Source: an uncultured Collinsella sp. (lineage in GTDB: Bacteria > Actinomycetota > Coriobacteriia > Coriobacteriales > Coriobacteriaceae). Taken from it: 64,000 bases of DNA. The translations under genes were made by a program, and so were the position numbers. Under the pieces are notes generated by a model. The model ran no database searches, was not told where the DNA came from, and worked only from the letters and a program-made list of their open reading frames with translations. This document shows, piece after piece, positions 42,879 through 52,140 of this stretch (position 1 is its first letter; each line of letters opens with the position of its first letter). The stretch spans positions 6,383 to 70,382 of the forward strand of contig CABSNM010000008.1 of the NCBI GenBank assembly GCA_902479065.1. Reading direction: 5' to 3'.

Positions 42879-43277
42879 CTAGTTGCCTTTGTGGAAAAGG
42901 TTTTTGATAACGGAGGGGATGCTCTTGGCGCCCTTGGCCGTCACATCGATAAAGTCGGGCGAACGCACGAGCTTATCCTCGTCGACGTACTTGCGGACCG
43001 CGCGAAGCGTCTCTTTGTCGTCGCGCGTCGAAAACGTAAAGTGACCGTTGTCCTTGGTGAAGATGGCAAAACGCGTAATCTTCTTGGTGCCGCGCAAAAC
43101 CTCGGCGGCAATATAGTCGACCTCGTCCCACGGGATTTGAATATAATCCTCGGGATTGCGCTCGTTATAGTACTCAAACGCCTTATTGCCCACCATCACG
43201 TTACCGTGGCTGGTAAGCCCCATCAGGCAGGTTGCCGGCGTTGCCAGATCGACCGTGCTGTTCTGAGATTGCGCCAT
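42879..43277 (-). CDS. manO: ManO-like protein, DUF956 (132 aa)
   Basis: This small protein belongs to the DUF956 family that follows mannose-type PTS genes and is thought to regulate them. Typical segments are GLTSHGNVMVGNKAFEYYN and YIQIPWDEVDYI. ATG 43277 has a GGAGGG site, and an in-frame start 51 bases earlier lies further from it. It is the last gene of the PTS operon, 120 bases after the EIID gene. Confidence 0.85.
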   Translation of the reverse strand: MAQSQNSTVDLATPATCLMGLTSHGNVMVGNKAFEYYNERNPEDYIQIPWDEVDYIAAEVLRGTKKITRFAIFTKDNGHFTFSTRDDKETLRAVRKYVDEDKLVRSPDFIDVTAKGAKSIPSVIKNLFHKGN

Positions 43278-43397
43278 ACGCGCCTCGCCCTCCAAATAAA
43301 ACAATCGGACCGCATCCAGTGTACCCACCGGGTGCGGTCCGTTTCAATGGCTCAAAAGCCCTTACCTAGCAACTCTCGGTCTTAAGCCGAAACGTGC

Positions 43398-44318
43398 TTA
43401 CATGAAGCCGCAGAAGCGACCGATGATGCCGACGGCGAAGAGAGCCAGGATGATGACAATCGGGCTGACCTTCTTCTTAAGGAGCTTGCAGACCAGCAGG
43501 GTCAGGCACACGGCGGCAAGGCCGGGGATGAGCTGATCGAGGTTGGCCTGAAGCGTGGTGACCTTCATCTGATCAAGGGCGGTAGCACCGACGGAGTTGT
43601 ACATCGTCAGCGCTTCCTTGATACCCTCGGAACCGGAGGGCAGGCTAGCCCAGTCGATAAAGGCGCCAGCAGACTGCTTGACCGTGGAGACGATCGGGGT
43701 GAAGGAAATGGACACCCAGCGCTCGACCAGGGCGCCGATGATGAACATACCCAGGATGGAAGCGCCCTCGGTGACCTTGCCCATCAGACCGCCGGAGAGG
43801 TCCTTGGCGATGGAGGAGCCGACCTTGTAGCCAAACTCCTGCGTGTACCACAGGAAGGCGTAGCGGATGATGTTCCACGCGAAGAAGAACAGCAGCGGAC
43901 CGACGATGCTGCCGGACATGGCCAGGGAAGCGCCCAGAGCGCCCAGAATCGGGCGAAGGGTGAACCAGAAGACGGGGTCACCGACGCCGGCGAGCGGGCC
44001 CATCATACCGACCTTGACGCCCTGGATGGCGACGTCATCGATCGGAGCACCGTTGGCGCGCTCCTCCTCGAGGGCGAGGGTAACGCCAATGACGGGGGCG
44101 GAAACATAGGGGTGGGTGTTATAGAACTCCAGGTGGCGCTTAAGAGCGGCAATCTGGTCATCCTTGCTGGTGTAGAGCTTCTTGATCGCAGGGATCATTG
44201 CGAAGCACCAGCCGCCGTTCTGCATACGCTCGTAGTTCCACGAACCCTGAAGGAACTGATGACGGAAGCAAACCTTCTTGCGGTCAGCCTTGGTAAGCTG
44301 AATCTTGTTCTCTGCCAT
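43398..44318 (-). CDS. manZ: PTS mannose-family EIID component (306 aa)
   Basis: This is the membrane EIID subunit of a mannose/fructose/sorbose PTS. Family segments include RKKVCFRHQFLQGSWNYERM near the N-terminus, GVGDPVFWFTLRPILGALG and a hydrophobic C-terminus. Together with EIIC it forms the sugar channel. ATG 44318 lies after a strong AGGAGGGGAG site. Confidence 0.93.
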   Translation of the reverse strand: MAENKIQLTKADRKKVCFRHQFLQGSWNYERMQNGGWCFAMIPAIKKLYTSKDDQIAALKRHLEFYNTHPYVSAPVIGVTLALEEERANGAPIDDVAIQGVKVGMMGPLAGVGDPVFWFTLRPILGALGASLAMSGSIVGPLLFFFAWNIIRYAFLWYTQEFGYKVGSSIAKDLSGGLMGKVTEGASILGMFIIGALVERWVSISFTPIVSTVKQSAGAFIDWASLPSGSEGIKEALTMYNSVGATALDQMKVTTLQANLDQLIPGLAAVCLTLLVCKLLKKKVSPIVIILALFAVGIIGRFCGFM

Positions 44319-44334
44319 ATGTATCACTCCCCTC

Positions 44335-45153
44335 CTACTCGTAATCGTTCAGAATGTCGCCGAGCGGGTCGCCGGAGCCACCGCCCATGCCGCCACCCTG
44401 CTTGGCCAGATCCTTAAGGCCAAGGTAGATGAGGGCAAGGGAGATGCCGATGAGACCAAGGGCGATCAGCGTGAGCTGAGGGATGGCAGCAAGGACAAAG
44501 CCGAGGACGAAGAACGGCCAGGTCTCCTTGGTGGCCATCATGTTGATGACCATGGCGTAACCGACGGAAGCGACCATGCCGCCGCCGACAGCCATGCCGC
44601 CGGACAGCCAGTCGGGCATAGCGTTAAGCGCGTTGGTAACGGCCTCGGCCGGGATGACGCACAGAAGCACTGCCGGGATGGCGATACGAAGGCCCTGCAT
44701 GAGGATGGCAGCATACTGCCAGCGCTCGATGCCGGAGAAGTCGCCCTTCTCGGCGCAACCGTCCATGGCGTGAGCGATAGCGGTAGCAATGGTACGGCAG
44801 ATCATGGTCAGGAACAGACCAGCGACCGACAGCGGGACGGCGACAGCGATAGCGGTGGTAACGGCCTTGGCCGAATCGGTGGCGCCACCGTTGAGGGCGA
44901 GCACCATGATGATCGAAGAAGCGACCGAGGCCAGAGCGGCGTCAGGCGCGACAGCGGCGCCGACGTTAGCCCAGCCAAGGGCCATCATCTGGAGCGAACC
45001 GCCCAGGAGGATGCCCTCCTGAAGGTGACCGGTTACGAGACCGATAAGCGTGCATGCCACGAGCGGCTGATGGAACTGGAACTCATCCAGAACGCCTTCC
45101 ATACCGGCAAGCAACGCGACAATCGCAACAAGCAGAATAGTGATTGCAGACAT
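44335..45153 (-). CDS. manY: PTS mannose-family EIIC component (272 aa)
   Basis: This is the membrane EIIC subunit with about seven spans. GWANVGAAVAPDAALASVAS is the conserved substrate-side segment. The C-terminus carries a Gly-rich tail. A GGAGGG site precedes the ATG. It lies between the EIIAB and EIID genes with short gaps, one transcription unit. Confidence 0.93.
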   Translation of the reverse strand: MSAITILLVAIVALLAGMEGVLDEFQFHQPLVACTLIGLVTGHLQEGILLGGSLQMMALGWANVGAAVAPDAALASVASSIIMVLALNGGATDSAKAVTTAIAVAVPLSVAGLFLTMICRTIATAIAHAMDGCAEKGDFSGIERWQYAAILMQGLRIAIPAVLLCVIPAEAVTNALNAMPDWLSGGMAVGGGMVASVGYAMVINMMATKETWPFFVLGFVLAAIPQLTLIALGLIGISLALIYLGLKDLAKQGGGMGGGSGDPLGDILNDYE

Positions 45154-45171
45154 GTATCGGACCCTCCTTTA

Positions 45172-46161
45172 CTATGCTTGAGCGGCCAGTTCGGCCTTAG
45201 CTTTCTTCAACATGGCGTCGAGATCCTCGGAGGAATCCGAAGGAACCTTGCGGACCTCGAACTTGACGCCCTTGGCCTTGAGGGCCTCGAGAGTCTTAAC
45301 GTCATCATCGCCCATAGCGACGGCGTTGGTGACGACGACCTTGCCCTTGGAGTGAGCCATGGAACCGATGTTGACTTCCTTGATGTCGACACCGGCCTCG
45401 ATGGCCTTAAGCAGATCCTGCGGGTTCTCAAAGAGCAGCATGGCCTTGGTGTCACCAAAGCGCGTGTCCTTGACGACCTCGGCCATCTTCTTGATGGGCA
45501 CGACGTTGGCATGGACTCCCGGAGGGGCAGCCTGCTCGATCATGGTCTTGCGGAGCTCGTCGTGAGCAACGCCGTCGGAAACCACGATGATGCGGTTGGG
45601 GTTGATCTGCTTGGTCCACGTGGTGGCCACCTGACCATGAAGCAGACGGGTGTCGATACGGACGTGGGCGATCTTGATGTGCCCATCGCCGATGACCGTT
45701 CCCGGAGGGATGGCGCCTGCAGGAGCAGCGGCGGCCGCAGCCGGCTTCTTCTCCTCGGGCTCCAGAGACTCGGGCTTGACACGCACGCCAGCCTTAGCCT
45801 CAGTCACGAGATGTTTTGCGATTGCATGTGCAGTGTTCTTTGCGTCAAAGCGCTGCGAATATGCCTCGATGAGCATAGGCAGGTTGACACCGGTGACGAT
45901 AGCCCAGGAATCGTGGCCCTCGATGAGCCCGCTGATCTGGTTGAACGGCGTGCCGCCCCACAGATCAACGAGGAAGAGCACCTGCTCCTGGTCTTCGAAG
46001 GAAGCGATTGCTTCCTCGACCTTGGCACGGAAGTCGTCGGGGCCCATGCTCGGCTCGAGCGAGACCACGGCAACAGACGGCTGATCGCCAAAGACCATCG
46101 AGCCCGTCTGCTTGATTCCAGCTGCCAAGTCCCCGTGGCTAGCAAGAACAATACTTACCAT
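45172..46161 (-). CDS. manX: PTS mannose-family EIIAB component (329 aa)
   Basis: This is the cytoplasmic phosphoryl-transfer subunit. The EIIA domain has its phosphorylated His 9 in LASHGDLAAG. An Ala/Pro-rich hinge (about residues 145-165) leads to EIIB with its His in RIDTRLLHGQVATTW. ATG 46161 has AAAGGAGG. GTG lies three bases upstream. It is the first gene of the operon. Confidence 0.93.
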   Translation of the reverse strand: MVSIVLASHGDLAAGIKQTGSMVFGDQPSVAVVSLEPSMGPDDFRAKVEEAIASFEDQEQVLFLVDLWGGTPFNQISGLIEGHDSWAIVTGVNLPMLIEAYSQRFDAKNTAHAIAKHLVTEAKAGVRVKPESLEPEEKKPAAAAAAPAGAIPPGTVIGDGHIKIAHVRIDTRLLHGQVATTWTKQINPNRIIVVSDGVAHDELRKTMIEQAAPPGVHANVVPIKKMAEVVKDTRFGDTKAMLLFENPQDLLKAIEAGVDIKEVNIGSMAHSKGKVVVTNAVAMGDDDVKTLEALKAKGVKFEVRKVPSDSSEDLDAMLKKAKAELAAQA

Positions 46162-46488
46162 CACATAACCTCCTTTTTGTCTACGTATTTTCTACACGAC
46201 ATGAAAGGAGTATAGCTGTTTGGTTTGTGGAATTATAGCTAAATCCGCAAAAGGTTGGATTATTTGTTTAAATGTCTAGTTTTGTTACAAGTTGATTACG
46301 TTACTGCTTTTTGACTCATTACACGACAAGGCGTCGCTCATCAAGCCATGCATTTTACAGATACAAGCAGGCTGTTCATTAATATCGATTTTAGGCAAGC
46401 GCGAATGCGCTTGTACTGCCGCCATTTTGTTTAAACAGACATGGCTTGACTTTTTTCGTGACTTATGGTCTACGAAACCACTCAAAAT
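46162..46488. other. Promoter region of the PTS operon, no gene
   Basis: This AT-rich stretch holds the upstream control region of manX. A TATAAT reads on the minus strand at 46237-46232 without a good -35. No sigma-54 type -24/-12 box and no clear cre site were found by eye. Confidence 0.35.
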
Positions 46489-46556
46489 AGTTGCGGTGGA
46501 ATAGTTCTTGTTTAAGAGCCAGAAGGCTGGATTTAGGAACTATTTCACCGCAACTT
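46489..46556. repeat. Palindromic repeat family P1, copy B
   Basis: AGTTGCGGTGGAATAG...CTATTTCACCGCAACT, nearly identical in its arms to copy A. It lies ten bases after the stop of hypA. Confidence 0.75.
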
Positions 46557-46566
46557 ATAGGGGATC

Positions 46567-46995
46567 CTAGACGATGTGGAGGGGGTTGGCGGCGTCGACG
46601 GCGTCGGGGGCGTCGGAGAGGCCGTCAGGAGCAGCGTCTGCCGGATCCTCGTCGGGGGTCTCGATCTGCTTGATCATGACCTCTTGGCCCTGCAGCAGGT
46701 ATGTCTCGCCGCTACCGCAATGGGGGCAGGTCTTGCCATGCTCGACCGTCGCGTAGTCGCGGCCGCATACCTCGCAATGCGTCACAGCCTCGACGGGCTC
46801 CACAACAAGCTCCGCGCCCTGCGCGATAGGCTTTTTATCTGCTGCCCAGCGCCAAGCGTCGAGCAGCAAGTCGGGAACGACGCCCGAGACCTCGCCCAAC
46901 AGCAACGTTACGCTCGAAACGCGACGCACGCCATGAGCGCGCGCTACATTCTCGACATCGCGAATGATGTGGTAAACGATCCCCAATTCATGCAC
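46567..46995 (-). CDS. hypA: Hydrogenase nickel-incorporation protein HypA-like (142 aa)
   Basis: HypA delivers Ni(II) to [NiFe]-hydrogenase precursors or to urease. The invariant start MHELGIV includes the Ni-binding His 2, and the zinc site CEVC...CPHC is complete. The start is GTG 46995, because the motif begins there. The tail after residue 115 is an acidic extension not usual in the family. It follows the oxidoreductase gene by 30 bases. No hydrogenase genes are in the window. Confidence 0.88.
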   Translation of the reverse strand: MHELGIVYHIIRDVENVARAHGVRRVSSVTLLLGEVSGVVPDLLLDAWRWAADKKPIAQGAELVVEPVEAVTHCEVCGRDYATVEHGKTCPHCGSGETYLLQGQEVMIKQIETPDEDPADAAPDGLSDAPDAVDAANPLHIV

Positions 46996-47025
46996 TTTTT
47001 CTTCCGCCGTTCCCGTTATGGCTAC

Positions 47026-49803
47026 TTACTTGCGACCGAACTTAATCTTGATGGCGCGCTTGAGCGCGTACTTGCCCAGGCTTGGGAGCTTTTGCTCGTA
47101 TTTGACCATCGTGGAGCACTCGGGGCGGTCGCGATCCAGATGGATGGCATCGAACGCGCACTTGGTGGTGCACAGGCCGCAGCCGATGCACTTGTTGGGG
47201 TCGACGATCGAGGCGCCGCAGCCCAGGCAGCGGGCGGTCTCGGCGCGCACCTGCTCCTCGGTAAAGGTCTCAACATACTCGCTAAACGGCGCAGCCTTCT
47301 CGCGCTCGCGGTCCACATGCGCAACCTCGCGGCTCGCGTTGTCGTAGCTCTCGAGCACAACGTCGTCGCGGTCGAGCGCGGTGTAGCGGCGCTGATTGCG
47401 GCCGATGGTGAGCGTGGAGCCCGGCTGCACAAAGCGATGGATGGACACCGCGGCCTCGTGGCCGGCGGCGATAGCGTCGATGGCAAAGCTGGGGCCAGTG
47501 TAGACGTCACCACCCACAAAGATGTCGGGTTCGGCGGTCTGGTAAGTCTGGGGATCGGCAAGGGCGCCCTGGCCGCGGCCGAGCTCCACCTTGGAGCCAG
47601 CCAGCAGGTCGCCCCACACAATGGACTGGCCAATCGACATGACGACACGGTCGGCATCGACACGGCGCAGATCGTTCTCGTCGTACTCGGGCGCAAAACG
47701 GCCCTCGTCGTCAAAGACACGCGTGCAGCGCTTGAAGGTGATACCGCACACACGACCGGCCTCGTCCAGGTGAACCTCCTTGGGGCCCCAGCCGCAGCTG
47801 ATGTGAGCGCCGTCCTCAACGGCCTCGCGACGCTCCTCCTCGCTGGCGGGCATCTGGGCCTCGCTCTCCAGGCAGAACATCTCAACGTGCTCGGAACCCA
47901 GACGGCAGGCGTTGCGGGCAACGTCGATGGCCACGTTGCCGCCGCCCACCACGATGGTGCGGCCGGGCAGCGCGTCGATCTTGCCACTGTTGACCTCGCG
48001 CAAAAAGTCGACGGCCACGGTCACGTCCTCGGCATCCTCGCCCGGAATACCGGCGAAGCGGCCGCCCTGGCAGCCGATGGCAACATAAAAGGCCTTAAAA
48101 CCCTGCTCGCGCAGCTCGTCGAGCGTCACGTCGCGACCGACCTCCACGCCATAGCGGAACTCGGCGCCCATCAGGCGAATGACCTCGACCTCGGCCTCGA
48201 TAACATCCTTCTGCAGCTTAAAGCTGGGAATGCCGTAGGTGAGCATACCGCCCGGGCGCTCGTTTTTCTCGAACACGACGGGCTTGTAGCCCTTCTCGGC
48301 CAGATAGAAGGCACAGGACAGACCTGCCGGACCGGCACCGATGATGGCGATCTTCTGGTCGAAGCCGCCGGCACGCGTCGGGGTCACCACGGGTGGGACA
48401 TAGCGGGTCGCGGCATCAAGATCGCGCTGGGCGATGAACTTCTTGACCTCGTCGATAGCCACGGCGGCGTCCACACGGCCGCGGGTGCAGGCATCCTCAC
48501 AGCGGCGGTTGCACACGCGGCCGCAGATAGCGGGCAGCGGGTTCTCGCGCTTGATGAGCGCCAGCGCCTCGTCATAGCGGCCCTGAGCCGCGAGCTTCAA
48601 ATAGCCCTGAACGGCGACATGCGCGGGGCAGACCGTCTTGCAGGGCGCGGTGCCGGACTCATGCGTCTCGATGCGGTTGTCGTTGCGGTAGTTGGGCGAC
48701 CACTTGGTGTGGTCCCACTTGGTGGCGTCGGGCAGCTCCTGGCGCGGATACTCGGGCACCTGTCCGCCGGCCTTTTTGCTGCAGAGCTTCTGGCCCAGCT
48801 TGGCGGCGCCGGCCGGACACACCTCAACGCAGCGACCGCAGGCCACGCACTTGTCCTTCTCGACCTTGGCGACATAGGCCGAGCGCGACAGGTTGGGCGT
48901 GTTGAACAGCTGAGAGGTGCGCAAGGCATAGCACACGTTGACGTTGCAGTTGCAGATGGCGAAGATCTTGTTCTCGCCGTCGATATTGGTGATCTGGTGC
49001 ACAAAGCCGTTGTCCTCGGCCTGGCGCAGGATGTCGTAAACCTCGTCGCGGGTCACGTAATGGCCGCGGTCGGTCTCGACCACGTAGTCGGCCATATCGC
49101 CCACGGCAATGCACCAATCGGCCGGGTCGTCGGCGCAGCCCTCACCCATCACGCGACGGCTCGCTCGGCAGCTGCAGGTGCTGGCGGCATACTTGCCCTC
49201 ATATTTGTCGAGCCAGTGCTCGATATGCTCAATCGGCACCGACGTGCTCGCGGCGTCAATGGCCTTCTCGACCGGAATGACGTGCATGCCGATACCGGCG
49301 CCTCCGGGCGGCACCATCGGCGTAGCCTTGGACAGCGGACCCTTGGATGCCTGCTCAAAGAACTTGGCGTAGACCGGGTGCTCCTCGAGCTGGCTCACGC
49401 GCATGTTGAGGAACTCGGCGGAACCCGGTACCAGCATGGGCAGCACCCACTGCTTGGCGCGCTCGGGATTTTCCCAGTTGTACTCGAGCAGACCCGTGTA
49501 GCTCATGTCGTCGAGCATCTTCTCGATCTGGGCCTCGGGCATGCCGGTGAGTTTGACCATCTCGGGCAGCGTGTAGGGACGGCGCATCTTCATCTTGCAG
49601 AGTACCTCGGCCTGCTCGTCAGTCGCGGCCTCGGCAAACGACCAGTACTCGTAGCCCAGCAGCTCGTCGCGATGCAGCAGGCGGTTGGTGCAGTGCTCGC
49701 ACAGTTTGACGATGGCCTCGCGCGGATGCTCCGGCAGCGGCGGCACAAACTCCGCACCGATATCGGGCTCGGTGTAGCTAATCCCCGGTCCGTTGAGAAT
49801 CAT
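47026..49803 (-). CDS. Multidomain FeS/FAD NAD(P)H oxidoreductase (925 aa)
   Basis: The N-terminal 300 residues hold several Cys clusters (LCEHC, CSCRAS, CNCNVNVC). A ferredoxin-like site, CVACGRCVEVCP, lies near residue 320. Then comes a GltD-type module with its own Cys set (CKTVCPAH, CGRVCNRRCEDAC), the FAD site IAIIGAGPAGLS and the NAD(P) site VVGGGNVAIDVA. The C-terminus has CLGCGAS and CIGCGLCTTKCAFDAI, for another [4Fe-4S] pair. Such proteins pass electrons between NAD(P)H, ferredoxin and a partner enzyme. hypA downstream hints at a hydrogenase link. A GGGA site precedes ATG 49803. Confidence 0.85.
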   Translation of the reverse strand: MILNGPGISYTEPDIGAEFVPPLPEHPREAIVKLCEHCTNRLLHRDELLGYEYWSFAEAATDEQAEVLCKMKMRRPYTLPEMVKLTGMPEAQIEKMLDDMSYTGLLEYNWENPERAKQWVLPMLVPGSAEFLNMRVSQLEEHPVYAKFFEQASKGPLSKATPMVPPGGAGIGMHVIPVEKAIDAASTSVPIEHIEHWLDKYEGKYAASTCSCRASRRVMGEGCADDPADWCIAVGDMADYVVETDRGHYVTRDEVYDILRQAEDNGFVHQITNIDGENKIFAICNCNVNVCYALRTSQLFNTPNLSRSAYVAKVEKDKCVACGRCVEVCPAGAAKLGQKLCSKKAGGQVPEYPRQELPDATKWDHTKWSPNYRNDNRIETHESGTAPCKTVCPAHVAVQGYLKLAAQGRYDEALALIKRENPLPAICGRVCNRRCEDACTRGRVDAAVAIDEVKKFIAQRDLDAATRYVPPVVTPTRAGGFDQKIAIIGAGPAGLSCAFYLAEKGYKPVVFEKNERPGGMLTYGIPSFKLQKDVIEAEVEVIRLMGAEFRYGVEVGRDVTLDELREQGFKAFYVAIGCQGGRFAGIPGEDAEDVTVAVDFLREVNSGKIDALPGRTIVVGGGNVAIDVARNACRLGSEHVEMFCLESEAQMPASEEERREAVEDGAHISCGWGPKEVHLDEAGRVCGITFKRCTRVFDDEGRFAPEYDENDLRRVDADRVVMSIGQSIVWGDLLAGSKVELGRGQGALADPQTYQTAEPDIFVGGDVYTGPSFAIDAIAAGHEAAVSIHRFVQPGSTLTIGRNQRRYTALDRDDVVLESYDNASREVAHVDREREKAAPFSEYVETFTEEQVRAETARCLGCGASIVDPNKCIGCGLCTTKCAFDAIHLDRDRPECSTMVKYEQKLPSLGKYALKRAIKIKFGRK

Positions 49804-49894
49804 AGTCGTCCCTTCTCTTGCCGCAGCCTGGCAGGCACGCAGCGCCCCTCTTTTTACGGGCTCGACATGCCCCCACGCCGTTCACCCGTTATTG

Positions 49895-49932
49895 TTGACA
49901 TTGTGTCAAAAACAGTATTGACGAACCGTCAA
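49895..49932. promoter_or_regulatory. Paired TetR-type operator palindromes
   Basis: TTGACA-TTG-TGTCAA at 49895-49909 and TTGACG-AAC-CGTCAA at 49918-49932 are both perfect 6-3-6 palindromes, 23 bases apart centre to centre. An outer inverted pair, CCGTTCACC (49878-49886) and GGTGAACGG (49951-49959), surrounds them. They lie between the divergent oxidoreductase and TetR genes and are the likely operators of that TetR protein. Confidence 0.65.
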
Positions 49933-49991
49933 CAATATTCAAGACTGTTAGGTGAACGGTCGGGCTCAAACGGATGAAAGGCGGCAAGCGC

Positions 49992-50654
49992 ATGAGCGAT
50001 AATGCAGCGAACACTTCTGTGGCCGACGCCGTCCCCGCGCCCGACAGCGCGGCCAAGCGTCTGACGGGCGACGAGCGTCGTCGCGAGATTCTCGCCGCCG
50101 TTCGCGCCGTGAGTTCCGAGTTGGGCGTGTCGCATCTTTCGGTATCGGCCGTGACCAAGCGAGCCGGCTGTACGCGCTCATTGTTCTACCACTACTTTGC
50201 CGATATGGACGCCGCCGTCACCGCCGTCATGGACGAGGCAATCGACGGTTTTATCTCCGAGCTCGAGCAGTGGAATGCCAGCCGCACGGTTGGCGACATC
50301 GAAGGCGCGCTCGACGCCGTCGCCCCGCTCTTCAAGCGCCTGGTCGCCAGCGGCCACGAGCTGCCAAGCACGCTCACCTCGAGCAGCGGCGCACTCTACG
50401 GCGGCTTTCTGCACAACGTGGTCCAGCGCGTGGCTCAGTATATCTGCGACACCACCGTGGTGGATTTTGTCACCCATCATGAGCTACGCATCGACCATGT
50501 CTACGAGACGTTCTACACCCTCATCATGGGGTTGTTGATGTATATCCGCACGCACCCCGATGTGCCCGACGAGACGGTCAAGGAAATCATCGCCTCGACA
50601 CTCCACATCGAGGGCTATACCGCCAAGTATCCGGAGCGCAAGCCCCAGAACTGA
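49992..50654 (+). CDS. TetR/AcrR-family transcriptional regulator (220 aa)
   Basis: The N-terminal HTH reads RREILAAVRAVSSELGVSHLSVSAVTKRAGCTRSLFYHYFADMDA, a standard TetR domain. The rest is a helical ligand or dimer domain. ATG 49992 follows AAAGG. An in-frame ATG 18 bases upstream has no site. It is divergent from the oxidoreductase gene across paired palindromes and precedes the broken membrane gene at 50718, so it probably controls both sides. Confidence 0.88.
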   Translation: MSDNAANTSVADAVPAPDSAAKRLTGDERRREILAAVRAVSSELGVSHLSVSAVTKRAGCTRSLFYHYFADMDAAVTAVMDEAIDGFISELEQWNASRTVGDIEGALDAVAPLFKRLVASGHELPSTLTSSSGALYGGFLHNVVQRVAQYICDTTVVDFVTHHELRIDHVYETFYTLIMGLLMYIRTHPDVPDETVKEIIASTLHIEGYTAKYPERKPQN

Positions 50655-50776
50655 CGACATTTGGCCAAACTGCCCGCGATCAGAAGAGGGGCCGCGGGCG
50701 TGTGAAAGGAGAGCAGCATGCTGTTCGACGTTGAACTGCCTCCCATTTCTTGGACACGAGAAATGGGAGGCTTTTT

Positions 50777-51268
50777 ATGCGTGTCGACTTGAGGGTGAAG
50801 CACGACATCGAGGCCAGGAAGGCGGCGATCGGGCTCTTCGAGCGAGGCCACGGCTACAAGTCTGCGGCGAAGGTGCTGTCGGTCCCGCGCGGAACCGTGA
50901 GACAATGGCTCTGCGTATACCGGTCGTTCGGAAGCGAGGTGCTGCTATCCATGGACGGCAAGCAGGCCAGGTACACATACGAGCAGAAGGTCGCCGCAGC
51001 TTCCGCCGTGGTCGACGGCGGCATGACGAAGGCCGAGGCGATGGCGGCGTTCGGCATAATGTCGATGTCGCCGCTCAAGAGATGGTGCGCGCTCTACCGC
51101 CGGGGCGGCGCGGAGGCCCTGCGCCCGAGGCCCAAGGGCCGGCCGAGCGGTTCCAAGGCGAGGCCGCGGACCCGCGAGGAGGAGCTCGAGGAGCGCTGCC
51201 GAAGGCTCGAGACCGAGGTGGCCTACCTAAAAAAATTGCGTGCCCTGGTCGAGAGGGACGGGCTCTGA
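50777..51268 (+). CDS. IS3-family transposase OrfA (163 aa)
   Basis: The protein has two helix-turn-helix-like segments (GHGYKSAAKVLSVPRGTVRQWL and GGMTKAEAMAAFGIMSMSPLKRW) for binding the IS ends. A Glu/Arg-rich leucine-zipper tail (EEELEERCRRLETEVAYLKKL) follows. A GGGAGG site precedes the ATG. The run of seven A at 51229-51235 near its end is a slippery site for -1 frameshifting into OrfB. Confidence 0.9.
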   Translation: MRVDLRVKHDIEARKAAIGLFERGHGYKSAAKVLSVPRGTVRQWLCVYRSFGSEVLLSMDGKQARYTYEQKVAAASAVVDGGMTKAEAMAAFGIMSMSPLKRWCALYRRGGAEALRPRPKGRPSGSKARPRTREEELEERCRRLETEVAYLKKLRALVERDGL

Positions 51269-52140
51269 CCAGGGAGAAGGTCGAGGCCGTGAGGGTCCTG
51301 CGCGAAGAGGGGCACGGGCTGGGGCGCCTGCTGGAGTGCGCCGGCATGGCCCGGTCCAGCTACTACTACGCGCTGTCGCACCCGAAGGCTCCCACCAGGC
51401 CCGAGCTCTGGGAGGCCGCCGCCGAGATATTCTCGCGCACCGCCAACGGGTGCGGCCACAGGCAGATCGCCATGTGCCTGCGCGCCGAGCAGGGCGTGCG
51501 CATAGCCTACAAGACGACGCTGAAGATGATGCGCGAGATGGGCATCAGCTGCGGGATCCGCCGCGAGACCGACTACCACAGGCACAACTCGTACAGGGGC
51601 AAGGTCGGAAAGACCTTCGAGAACGTCATCGGGCGCGACTTCGCCGCCGACGGGCCGTGGGAGAAGATGGGCACCGACGTCACCGAGTTCAAGCAGCCCT
51701 GGGGCAAGGCCTACTTCGCGCCGGTGTACGACTTCGGCAGCAAGGAGATAGTCGCGTGGTCGACGTCGACCAGCCCGGACATGGCACAGCAGGCCGAGCT
51801 GCTCGACCAGCTGCTGGCGAAGATGCCCGAGGGCGCGACGCCGGTGCTCCACAGCGACATGGGCTGGCAGTACCAGCACGCCGCATGGTGCGGGAGGCTG
51901 AAGGACGCCGGGATCGTCCAGAGCATGTCCAGAAAGGGCAACTGCATCGACAACGGCGCCACCGAGCAGGTCTTCGGCCACATGAAGGACGAGTTCTTCC
52001 GGGGAAGGACATGGCCCGACTTCGAGTCCTTCAAGGCGGACCTGGACGCGTACGTCGCCCATTGGAACACGAGGCGGAGGCAGGTTAAACTGAAGGGGCT
52101 GACCCCGGAGGAGTTCCGGAACCAGCCCCTTGCGGCGTAG
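51229..52140 (+). CDS. IS3-family transposase OrfB (frameshift product)
   Basis: This is the DDE integrase domain read in the -1 frame. Catalytic residues lie in MGTDVTEFK, VLHSDMGWQYQ and NGATEQVFGHMKDEF. The HTH_21-like segment NGCGHRQIAMCLRAEQGVRI comes first. It has no obvious start of its own, so it is probably made as an OrfAB fusion through the A7 slip site. The frame is intact, so the element may still be active. Confidence 0.9.
   Translation, partial: KKIACPGREGRALTREKVEAVRVLREEGHGLGRLLECAGMARSSYYYALSHPKAPTRPELWEAAAEIFSRTANGCGHRQIAMCLRAEQGVRIAYKTTLKMMREMGISCGIRRETDYHRHNSYRGKVGKTFENVIGRDFAADGPWEKMGTDVTEFKQPWGKAYFAPVYDFGSKEIVAWSTSTSPDMAQQAELLDQLLAKMPEGATPVLHSDMGWQYQHAAWCGRLKDAGIVQSMSRKGNCIDNGATEQVFGHMKDEFFRGRTWPDFESFKADLDAYVAHWNTRRRQVKLKGLTPEEFRNQPLAA

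Noticed and set aside
46576..49977. A very long open plus-strand frame (over 1100 codons).
   Set aside because: It is the mirror of hypA and the reductase on the minus strand. Those have clear motifs and ribosome binding sites, and the plus frame has none. High GC keeps antisense frames open.
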